Source of the DNA: JACQFK01 sp041482015
Lineage (GTDB): Bacteria; Planctomycetota; MHYJ01; JACPRB01
DNA length: 64,000 bases
Reading direction: 5' to 3'
Assembly: GCA_041482015.1 (NCBI GenBank)
Contig: JBGPCZ010000007.1
Location: forward strand, 1-64,000
Part shown: positions 7,481 through 14,590 of the stretch, piece by piece
How the letters are laid out: each line of letters starts with the position of its first letter
Numbering within the stretch: the first letter of the stretch is position 1
Notes under the pieces: generated by a model
What the model was told of the DNA's origin: nothing
The model's input: the letters and a program-made list of their open reading frames with translations, nothing else
Databases searched by the model: none
Position numbers and translations under genes: made by a program

Positions 7481-9091
7481 TCATCCCTCCGGGGCCGCGA
7501 CGTTCGTGGGCACCCCGGATCCCTCCGGCTCGCAGGGGACCGAGATCGGGCCGGGCATCGAGGCCTTCATGGGCCGCGGCCTCGCGATGTACGTCCACGC
7601 GTTCATCGCCTCCGCGCGCGCCCAGAACCAGAGGCCCTTCAGGAACATCCTCACGGTCGTCCAGCCCAGCGTGAAGCCGAGGAGGCGGGGGCGCCGCCCG
7701 TCGTTCCGATCCCCGTAGATCCCGAGCTTCATCTTTCGCCGGGCGATCGAGACGAGCCGCCTCCGGTGGAGCCCGATGAACGGCAGCGCGCGCTTCGCGC
7801 CCCGGTGGTAGAAGGGCGGGACCAGGAGGAAGCGGTGCGACCAGCGGTAGGTCGGGATCACGTTGAAGAAGTAATAAAGGGACGTGTCGATCAGCATCGA
7901 CGCCGTCATCAGGTCGAAGTCGCCCATCACGGCATACTTGTCGCGGTAGATTGCCTCGAAGAAGTACTGGAGGTACCGCGTGTACCCTTCGTTGTGGCTC
8001 TCCAGCAGGGACGCGAACTCCGCCGGATCCGGATTCATCCGGCTCCTCCGGATCAGCTCGAGCGTCCAGCTCACCGAGAACGAAAGCTGGTCGATCCCCG
8101 GGCTGTAGAACGGGTCGAGGAACCCGGCCGAGTCGCCCACCATCGACCAGCCCGGCCCCGCCACGCGGTCGACGAGGTAGGGGAGGTTCGCGTACATGCG
8201 GAGGTCGCCCTCCACCGGGACGGCGTCGCGCGCCAGCTGGCGCGAGAGCGGATTGCCGTCAACGAACCACCGGAGGCGCTCCTCGGGGGTCTTCCCCTGC
8301 GGCGTGACCATGCGCCGGTCCCACACGGCGCCGATGCTCATCTCCCCGCCGCTCAGGGGGATGAACCACATCCAGTACCCGTAGCCCGTGAAGTGGTTCG
8401 TGGCCAGCCGCCGCGAGGCCAGGACCGAGCGGACGAAGGGATCGGCCGGGTCGTTCCCGGCGATCTCCTCGCCGTCCATGTCCTTGACCCCGTGGTAGCG
8501 CGCCCAGATCGCGGTGGTCGGGTGCTCCTCGATCGGGTGGAGCCACCCGCGCTTTCGCGCGATGAGCGCGGCGCGGCCGGAGGCGTCGACGATCCAGCCC
8601 GCGCGGACTTCGACCGTCGTCCCGTCGCGCTCGATCGTGACCGCGCCCTCGGATCCGCCGGCCTCCCCGGGGAGCCGGACGTCGACGACCTTCGCCGGGC
8701 GCCAGAGCTCGGCGCCTTCGCCGACGGCGAGCGAGAGGACGTGCTCGTCGAGCTTCTGCCGGTCGAGCTGGAACGTGGGGAGCCGCGGGAGCTGGCCGGG
8801 GCCCGACTCGCTGGCTTCCTGCAGGCGCGAAACCTTCCCGTTGTGGAACCAGAAGCGCAGGCCGTGCTTGGGCAGCTGCTCGCGCGAGAGGTGGTCGAAG
8901 ATCCGGAGGACCCGCGTGAGGAAGTACGCCGAGATCTCGACGGTCGACTCGCCGACCTTCCAGTCGAAGGCCGGGGCGCGCTCGACGACGAGGACGCGGA
9001 GGCCCGGGTGGCGCCGCCGGAGGAGGAGCGCGGCCGACGCGCCGGCCAGGGCGCCACCCAGGACGACGACGTCGTAACGCTCGGAGTTCAT
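7481..9091 (-). CDS. Flavin-dependent halogenase-like oxidoreductase
   Basis: A 536-residue FAD protein of the tryptophan-halogenase superfamily. An N-terminal dinucleotide fold carries GGALAG (12-17); VGEST (46-50) matches the family; Lys75 in an LPKHGLRF context aligns with the catalytic lysine; WMWFIP (240-245) matches the WxWxIP halogenase motif; GDSAGFLDPFYSPG (319-332) is the second FAD motif. The C-terminal 190 residues are longer and more basic than in typical phenol halogenases and contain aromatic-rich helices, so membrane association is possible. It opens the five-gene operon that ends with a second halogenase-like domain. Halogenase function is inferred from motifs; a monooxygenase or reductase role is possible. 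Confidence 0.7.
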   Translation of the reverse strand: MNSERYDVVVLGGALAGASAALLLRRRHPGLRVLVVERAPAFDWKVGESTVEISAYFLTRVLRIFDHLSREQLPKHGLRFWFHNGKVSRLQEASESGPGQLPRLPTFQLDRQKLDEHVLSLAVGEGAELWRPAKVVDVRLPGEAGGSEGAVTIERDGTTVEVRAGWIVDASGRAALIARKRGWLHPIEEHPTTAIWARYHGVKDMDGEEIAGNDPADPFVRSVLASRRLATNHFTGYGYWMWFIPLSGGEMSIGAVWDRRMVTPQGKTPEERLRWFVDGNPLSRQLARDAVPVEGDLRMYANLPYLVDRVAGPGWSMVGDSAGFLDPFYSPGIDQLSFSVSWTLELIRRSRMNPDPAEFASLLESHNEGYTRYLQYFFEAIYRDKYAVMGDFDLMTASMLIDTSLYYFFNVIPTYRWSHRFLLVPPFYHRGAKRALPFIGLHRRRLVSIARRKMKLGIYGDRNDGRRPRLLGFTLGWTTVRMFLKGLWFWARAEAMNAWTYIARPRPMKASMPGPISVPCEPEGSGVPTNVAAPEG

Positions 9092-9181
9092 GGGGTGCGG
9101 TGCCGATTCTCCCGCACGCCCGGCGCGAAAGCAAGGCGAAACCTTTTTTCCGTCACACTCGTGTTCGTTTGGGAATAGGGT

Positions 9182-9209
9182 ATTATGGGACGGGTGGGGA
9201 ACGCATCAA
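9182..9209 (-). promoter_or_regulatory. Likely promoter of the halogenase/ABC operon
   Basis: On the minus strand TTGATG (9209-9204), a 16-bp spacer and CATAAT (9187-9182). It gives a leader of about 85 nt before the ATG at 9091. The 9092-9266 gap is otherwise featureless apart from being shared with the divergent HEAT gene. Confidence 0.4.
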
Positions 9210-9266
9210 CCATGCGCCCTCCGGCGTCGTATATCAGGGTATCTACGAAAAAGACGGGGTTAACGA

Positions 9267-9962
9267 ATGTTGAACGCGGTGCTGATGCTGGCGCTCCTGG
9301 GGCAGGACGATGCGGCGGTCAAGGAGGCGCTCGATCGCTTCAAGACGGGCATGAAGGCGACGAGCGCGGTGGGGCAGGCGGCGGCGATCACGGAGCTTGC
9401 CAGGACGCCGCACGAGAAGACGTTTCCCAAGATCGCCCCGTTCGTGATGGACGGGGCCAAGGAGACGCGGATTGCGGCGGCCAAGGGGCTGGGCAACTTC
9501 ACCGATTACAAGAAGATGGCCACGCCGACCCTCATGAGCGCCCTCTCGGCGCCCGCGAACGCGAAAGAGTTCGACGTCCTGGCCGCCATCTACGAGGGGC
9601 TTGGGAAACTGGCCGACCCCCTGTCGCTCGACACGGTGCACAAGGGGTTCCGGAGCGAGCAGATCAAGCCGGCGAAGGCGGCCATCGCCTGTGCGGGGGC
9701 GATGAGGCAGAAGGAATCGATGGACGTGCTGATCGCGCTCCTGACGGACGTCCAGAAGTGGCTCAAGAACAAGCAGGGCGGCCCCTACAAGGATGACAAG
9801 GGTCAGAACGGGGACGACAACGCCATCAAGACCCGGGTGGAGGACATCCAGAAGGAGATCATCAAGGCCTTCCAGGCGATCACGAAGGAGAAGTGGACCA
9901 CCGCACAGGAGTGGGAGCTGTGGTGGACCAAGCACAAGGCGACCTTCGAGCCCTCGAAGTAG
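9267..9962 (+). CDS. Secreted HEAT-repeat protein
   Basis: A 231-residue protein with a very short hydrophobic N-terminus (residues 1-11) followed directly by helical HEAT-like repeats of about 35 residues (from about 15 to 165), then a charged helical tail with a Trp-rich segment (about 205-221). The short N-terminus ending at a Gln-Asp is shared by many secreted proteins in this window. Function is unknown; HEAT solenoids mediate protein-protein contacts. It is a single-gene unit: the next gene is convergent and a hairpin lies between. Confidence 0.65.
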   Translation: MLNAVLMLALLGQDDAAVKEALDRFKTGMKATSAVGQAAAITELARTPHEKTFPKIAPFVMDGAKETRIAAAKGLGNFTDYKKMATPTLMSALSAPANAKEFDVLAAIYEGLGKLADPLSLDTVHKGFRSEQIKPAKAAIACAGAMRQKESMDVLIALLTDVQKWLKNKQGGPYKDDKGQNGDDNAIKTRVEDIQKEIIKAFQAITKEKWTTAQEWELWWTKHKATFEPSK

Positions 9963-9968
9963 CCTGCG

Positions 9969-9999
9969 GGTGACGAATCACACCGTGTGATTCATCACC
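9969..9999. terminator. Inverted repeat between convergent genes
   Basis: GGTGACGAATCACAC (9969-9983) and GTGTGATTCATCACC (9985-9999) are complementary at 14 of 15 positions with a 1-nt centre. It sits between the stop of the HEAT gene (9962) and the stop of the beta-helix gene (10001). No U-tract is present, so a bidirectional terminator or transcript-end stabiliser is an inference. Confidence 0.5.
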
Positions 10000-10000
10000 C

Positions 10001-11263
10001 TCACTTCTGCCGGTCGATCTTGCTCTCCACGTTCTGGAATGTGTTCGACTCGTCGCCGAAGTCGCGCACGTTCTTTCCGAGCGAGATCCCGATCGTCCCT
10101 GGACCCCCCTCGCGGCTGTTCCCGATCGTGTTCCCGCGGAAGACCACGCCGTCGTGATGTCCTTGCAAGATCACGCACGCCGCCCGACCGTTGTCCAGGA
10201 TCAGGTTCTTCTCGAAGATGTTCCGGTGCGCCCCCATCGGCTCCGTCTCGTTCCGGAAGAGCACGCCGGTCCGCGCGTTCCCCGTCACCGTGTTCTCGCG
10301 GAACAGGTTGTCCGTGTCCTTGTGGCCGATCGAGATGCCCGCGCCGCGGTTGTCGCGGCTTTCGTTCTTCTCGAAGACGCCGTGCTTGACGCGCCAGCAG
10401 ACGTAGATCCCGTCGCCCCCGTTTCCCGTCGACCGGTTGCCCCGCACCACCGGCCGCTGCGATCCGCTCCCCGGGTGGATGCCGAGGCCGGAGTTCTGCT
10501 CGACCTGGCAGCCTTCCACCGTCACGTCGTCGCAGACCTGGAAGCTGATGCCGTCGCCGTGATAGTTGCGGATGGCGCAGTCGCGGATCGTCACGTTCGC
10601 GGATTCAAAGAGATAGATCCCGCCGCCCCTGCATCCATCCAGCCTTTCCCGCTTCTCCCGGTTCCCCTCGATCGCCAGGCCTTCGACGGTGACGTCCTTC
10701 ACGTTCCATCCGCCCACGATCGGGAACGCGACCGCCGCGGACGCCTTCTGGGCCACCATGTAGTCCAGGTAGAGGGGCGCAGAGATCTTGAACGTCCGGT
10801 CGTCCACCTGCGCCGTGAGCGTGGCCGTGGTCACTTCGAATCCGCCCCCCGAATGATCGTCCCGGATCATCACGCCGTCGCCTACGCGGAATCCGGCGGG
10901 CTCGGCGAGCGTGACTTGGCGCTCGTAGCAGTCGCCGTCAAGCACGAGGAGGGATTTCGCCCCATCGCAGGCGACGAGGACGGTCTTCCCCGGCGTGCCC
11001 GCGATCGAGACGTGGCTGCGCAGCGTCAGCGCGTTCCTCATCGTGAACCGGCCCGGCCCGATTCGCACGGTCCCGCCCCCGAGTCGCGCGATCTGTTCGA
11101 CCGCGGCCTGGAGCACCCGGTTGTCGCTGCCGCGGAGGTCGCCCTCGTCGATGCCGACACGGATCTCCGCCCGCCGCGGCACACCGGCGTCCTGCCGCGC
11201 TTCGAGTAGCGCCGCGAGCGCCAGGGCGATTACGAAAGTGGCCGTCCAGCGGATCATTCTCAT
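10001..11263 (-). CDS. Secreted right-handed parallel beta-helix protein
   Basis: A 420-residue protein with a signal peptide (about 1-22) and a solenoid of short repeats of the form N-x-I/V-x-x-N/D-x-I from about residue 155 to 400 (NosD/pectate-lyase-like PbH1 repeats). The segment before it resembles the N-terminal cap of polysaccharide lyase-like proteins. The start is the ATG at 11263, with GGGGAGA just upstream; a longer frame from 11317 has no plausible start signals. The likely target is a polysaccharide, but no catalytic residues are recognised. It ends in the hairpin at 9969-9999. Confidence 0.7.
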   Translation of the reverse strand: MRMIRWTATFVIALALAALLEARQDAGVPRRAEIRVGIDEGDLRGSDNRVLQAAVEQIARLGGGTVRIGPGRFTMRNALTLRSHVSIAGTPGKTVLVACDGAKSLLVLDGDCYERQVTLAEPAGFRVGDGVMIRDDHSGGGFEVTTATLTAQVDDRTFKISAPLYLDYMVAQKASAAVAFPIVGGWNVKDVTVEGLAIEGNREKRERLDGCRGGGIYLFESANVTIRDCAIRNYHGDGISFQVCDDVTVEGCQVEQNSGLGIHPGSGSQRPVVRGNRSTGNGGDGIYVCWRVKHGVFEKNESRDNRGAGISIGHKDTDNLFRENTVTGNARTGVLFRNETEPMGAHRNIFEKNLILDNGRAACVILQGHHDGVVFRGNTIGNSREGGPGTIGISLGKNVRDFGDESNTFQNVESKIDRQK

Positions 11264-11394
11264 GGTATTCTCCCCATTGCGTCTTCCTCTATACTTACGC
11301 CGTCGGGCCTTCTCCAATCTCCCCCGCGCAGCCGGGCGTAGAGTTTCCGGAGGTCCCCCGTGAACTTATCACCCCGGGTCCGTGTCGAGCTCGA

Positions 11395-11994
11395 ATGAGC
11401 GGAGGGCCGTCCATCGTCCGATCCGCCCCGTCCCCGGACGTCGACCTCCTCGCGCGCTGCGCCGGCCGCGCCTCCGGGGCGTGGGAGGAATTCCTTGCGC
11501 GCTACCGCGGCGTGATGGAGCACGCGGCGCGCGCGACGCTCCAGCGCGTGATCGGCTCGGTGCCGGAGGACGACCTCGAGGCGGTCGTCGAGTCGACCCT
11601 CCTGGGGCTGGTGAAGGACGACCACGCGTCACTCCGATCGTTCTCCGGGCGCAGTTCGCTGGCCGGCTACCTGCAGGCCATCACCGCCAAGGTCGCGCTC
11701 AACCACCTCCGGAGCGAGCGCCGGAAGGGCTGGCTCCGGTTCCGTCCGCTGGACGCCGCGTCCGACGCTCCCGCCGGGGAGCCGCCGGAGGGGGACCCGG
11801 AGCTCCTGGCGTCCCTCCGCCGCGCGATGGAGAAGCTCGCGCCGAGGGACCGCCTGATTCTCAAGCTCTTTCACCTGGATGGGGCCGGCTACCGGGAGAT
11901 CGCCTCCCTCCTCGGGGTTTCGATGAATGCCGTCTCCCCCGCCCTGATTCGCGCGCGCGACCGATTGCGTGCACTAATGGAGCGCGACCGGTGA
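11395..11994 (+). CDS. ECF-type RNA polymerase sigma factor
   Basis: A 199-residue sigma-70 family protein with region 2 (about 15-100, helices ending in an SLAGYLQAI motif) and region 4 (about 140-195, LAPRDRLILKL then a GYREIASLLG helix-turn-helix). It starts a co-directional run of ten genes and is followed 9 nt later by a FecR/anti-sigma gene, the standard ECF sigma plus anti-sigma arrangement. A GAACTT block at 11362-11367 upstream could be an ECF -35, but I cannot support a matching -10. It probably directs transcription of its own operon. Confidence 0.85.
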   Translation: MSGGPSIVRSAPSPDVDLLARCAGRASGAWEEFLARYRGVMEHAARATLQRVIGSVPEDDLEAVVESTLLGLVKDDHASLRSFSGRSSLAGYLQAITAKVALNHLRSERRKGWLRFRPLDAASDAPAGEPPEGDPELLASLRRAMEKLAPRDRLILKLFHLDGAGYREIASLLGVSMNAVSPALIRARDRLRALMERDR

Positions 11995-12003
11995 CGTACG
12001 GGT

Positions 12004-13542
12004 ATGAAATGCCCGGACCCCGAACTTCTCGCCGCGACGGCGGAAGGCCTGGACCGGCCTGACGGGGACTCGGTTCTCGATCACGCCGCGGACTGCGACG
12101 ATTGCCGCCACGCGCTCCTGGTGCTGCAGACCGGGAGTCCCGCGCCCGCCGAGGCGCACGCGCCGGCGCGCCCCCGTTACACGGTCCGCACCCGGGTCGC
12201 GACCCGCTCCCCGTTCCCCTGGGCGGTGGCGGCCCTGCTGCTTCTCTCGGTCGCGGGGCTCGTCGTTCTCGCCGGGCGCTTGAACCGTCGGGCCGACCCG
12301 CCGGAACCGGGGAGTGCCCCGATCGCGGAGATTCCCGTCAAGCGCGAGTCCCCCCCGGCCCCTCCTCCGCCGCGTGACCCTCCCCCGTTCGAGCCTCGAA
12401 ACACGGAGGAACCCGGGAAGGAGAACCGCCCCACTCCGAAGCGCGTCGAGGACCCGCCGCGGAACGAGATCGAGCGGGCGCCCGTGAATCCCGTCGCTCC
12501 GCCCGTCAGGCCGGAGCCGGCAAGACCGGCTCCTCTCAAACCCGTGACGATCTCGGTCGTGGCGATCCTGGATCGCGTGGACGGCGAGGTCTTCGTGCTG
12601 GCGGGCCGCGACTTGGGTCGCGAGAAGCTGCGGGCCAGGGCGGGCGTCGAGATCAAGCCGGGCGAAGGCCTGGAGTGCGTGGGCGCGCGGAGCTTCGCGC
12701 TCGTGAGCTTCGCGGACAAGACCCGCATCGAACTTGGAGGCGATACGCTCGTCCGCGAGATGCTCAATGCGAAGGGGAAGCGGGTCTTCATCGAGAAGGG
12801 GACGGTCAAGGCGGAGATTGCGAAGCAGCCCAAAGACCAGCCGATGATCTTCGACACCCCGCACGGGGAAGCGAAAGTCGTGGGCACGGTCCTGAGACTC
12901 GTCGTCGAACCCGATCCGAAGAAGGGGACGAGCCTGGAGGTGGAGGAGGGGAAGGTCGAGCTGGTCAACGCGGTGGGCCGGACGGTCGAGGTCGCGGCCG
13001 GACACGGTGCGGTCGCGGCGACGGGGGTTCCGCTGGCGGCGAAGCTCTATCCGAGGGAGGAGGTCCTCTTCGCGCTCGACTTCGAGGACGGCAAGAGACC
13101 GCTGGTCGTCGACAATGGGACCGTGGAGCGGGGGCCGGGGAACCGCCTCTGCCTCGCGGGCGAACCCGATCCGAGCGGGAGCTGCAAGCTGTTCTTCGGC
13201 GACGGGACCAACGGTCTCCTCACCTTCATGGGGGACGAGGTCCTGAGCTTCGACTACTGGACGGATCCGCAGGCGAGCCAGGTCAACTTCAACTTCTGGG
13301 ACCGGACGCAGGGGCGGAGCCACGAGGGCCAGGTGGCCAAGGTGGTCGTCGGGAAATGGACTCACGTCACGTTCAAGCTGGCCGACCTGGGCGATCCGGG
13401 CACTCGCCTGAAGGAGGGGGACTGGGTCGCGGGTCTCTACATGCAGTCGACGGGCCCGGCCCCGCGGAAATTCTACATCGACAACCTTCAGATCGTCCGC
13501 ACGCGCGCGCTGAAGCCGCGGCCCGCCGAGATGAAAAAGTAG
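12004..13542 (+). CDS. Anti-sigma-like protein: zinc-binding N-terminus, TM helix, FecR domain, C-terminal beta domain
   Basis: A 512-residue protein. H27-x3-C31-x2-C34 matches the HxxxCxxC anti-sigma zinc motif. A single TM helix lies at 71-91, followed by a Pro/Glu/Arg-rich linker (about 95-180). A FecR domain spans about 185-345, including the family-typical TPHGEAKVVGT segment (about 286-296). The C-terminal 170 residues are beta-rich and resemble a LamG or carbohydrate-binding fold, placed outside the membrane. The layout fits a transmembrane sensor that holds the upstream ECF sigma factor and detects an extracytoplasmic ligand. Confidence 0.75.
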   Translation: MKCPDPELLAATAEGLDRPDGDSVLDHAADCDDCRHALLVLQTGSPAPAEAHAPARPRYTVRTRVATRSPFPWAVAALLLLSVAGLVVLAGRLNRRADPPEPGSAPIAEIPVKRESPPAPPPPRDPPPFEPRNTEEPGKENRPTPKRVEDPPRNEIERAPVNPVAPPVRPEPARPAPLKPVTISVVAILDRVDGEVFVLAGRDLGREKLRARAGVEIKPGEGLECVGARSFALVSFADKTRIELGGDTLVREMLNAKGKRVFIEKGTVKAEIAKQPKDQPMIFDTPHGEAKVVGTVLRLVVEPDPKKGTSLEVEEGKVELVNAVGRTVEVAAGHGAVAATGVPLAAKLYPREEVLFALDFEDGKRPLVVDNGTVERGPGNRLCLAGEPDPSGSCKLFFGDGTNGLLTFMGDEVLSFDYWTDPQASQVNFNFWDRTQGRSHEGQVAKVVVGKWTHVTFKLADLGDPGTRLKEGDWVAGLYMQSTGPAPRKFYIDNLQIVRTRALKPRPAEMKK

Positions 13543-13553
13543 GAGGACCGAGG

Positions 13554-14576
13554 ATGCGCCTGATCCCGCTGCTCGTCGTCGTCCTGCTCGGTGCCGCCGC
13601 CCCCCGGGAGGGGCCGGACGTCGGTCCCAACGAGTCCGACGAGCCGATCGCGAAGGAATTCTCCCTCGAGCGCGGCCGGAAGTTCCTGGACGACGTCTCC
13701 CTCCAGTGGCAGCGCGAGCGCAAGTGCGTCACCTGTCACACGAACTTCTCCTACCTGGTGACCGGGGCGACCCACGCCGCGAGCCGGCCCGCCTACGCGG
13801 ACGTCCGCAAGTTCACCGAGGAGCTCGTGAGCGACCGCTGGGTCGCCAAGGGGCCCCGGTGGGACGCCGAGGTCGTCGTCGCGGCGGCGGGGCTCGCCAT
13901 CAGCGATGCCGAAGGCAGCGGGAAGCTCCACCCGCTGACCCGCAAGGCGCTCGACCGCATGTGGACCGTCCAGAAGCCCGACGGCGGATGGAACTGGCTC
14001 AAGTGCGGCTGGCCGCCCATGGAATCGGACGACTACTACGGCGCGACCCTCGCGCTCCTCGCGACCGGCCGCGCCCCGGAGGGGTACGCCGCGACCCCCG
14101 CCGCACAGGAGGGCGTGAAGAAGGTCCGCGAGTACCTGGCGAAGAACGCGCCGCCCTCTTTGCACCACAAGGGCATGGTCCTCTGGGCATCGAAGTACCT
14201 CGAAGGGATCATGACCGGTGAAGAGCAGAAGAAAACCATCGACGAACTCCTCGCCCTCCAGCGACCCGACGGGGGCTGGGCCGTCGCGACCTTCCTTCCG
14301 TGGAAGCGGGCGGACGGGAAAGAGCAGGAGATGGCGGCGAGCGACGGATACGGCACGGGATTCGTCATCCACCTCGCCCGCCTCTCCGGGATTGAGGTGT
14401 CGGACGCGCGCCTCGCCAAGGGGATCCAGTGGATCAAGACCCACCAGCGTGAAAGCGGCCGCTGGTTCACGCGGTCGCTCCTGAAGGACTCGAAGCATTT
14501 CCTCAGCCATTCGGGGACGGCATTCGCGATGCTGGCCCTCCATGACTGCGGCGTCGACGGATCGGCCAAACAGTGA
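13554..14576 (+). CDS. Secreted terpenoid-cyclase-toroid protein with a CxxCH haem motif
   Basis: A 340-residue protein with a signal peptide (1-16). CVTCH (about 59-63) is a c-type haem attachment motif. The rest has repeated helices with Q-x-P-D-G-G-W motifs (about 142 and 239), typical of squalene-hopene-cyclase-like alpha/alpha toroids. No DXDD catalytic motif is seen, so cyclase activity is unlikely. AGGAGG lies 7 nt before the ATG. Planctomycetes often encode such haem-toroid proteins of unknown function; it is operonic with the sigma/FecR pair. Confidence 0.65.
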   Translation: MRLIPLLVVVLLGAAAPREGPDVGPNESDEPIAKEFSLERGRKFLDDVSLQWQRERKCVTCHTNFSYLVTGATHAASRPAYADVRKFTEELVSDRWVAKGPRWDAEVVVAAAGLAISDAEGSGKLHPLTRKALDRMWTVQKPDGGWNWLKCGWPPMESDDYYGATLALLATGRAPEGYAATPAAQEGVKKVREYLAKNAPPSLHHKGMVLWASKYLEGIMTGEEQKKTIDELLALQRPDGGWAVATFLPWKRADGKEQEMAASDGYGTGFVIHLARLSGIEVSDARLAKGIQWIKTHQRESGRWFTRSLLKDSKHFLSHSGTAFAMLALHDCGVDGSAKQ

Positions 14577-14590
14577 CAACGAGGTGACCG

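Noticed and set aside
11362..11389. GAACTT ... TCGAG as an ECF promoter of the sigma gene at 11395
   Set aside because: The -10 match is poor and the motif is not seen upstream of the other two ECF sigma genes.
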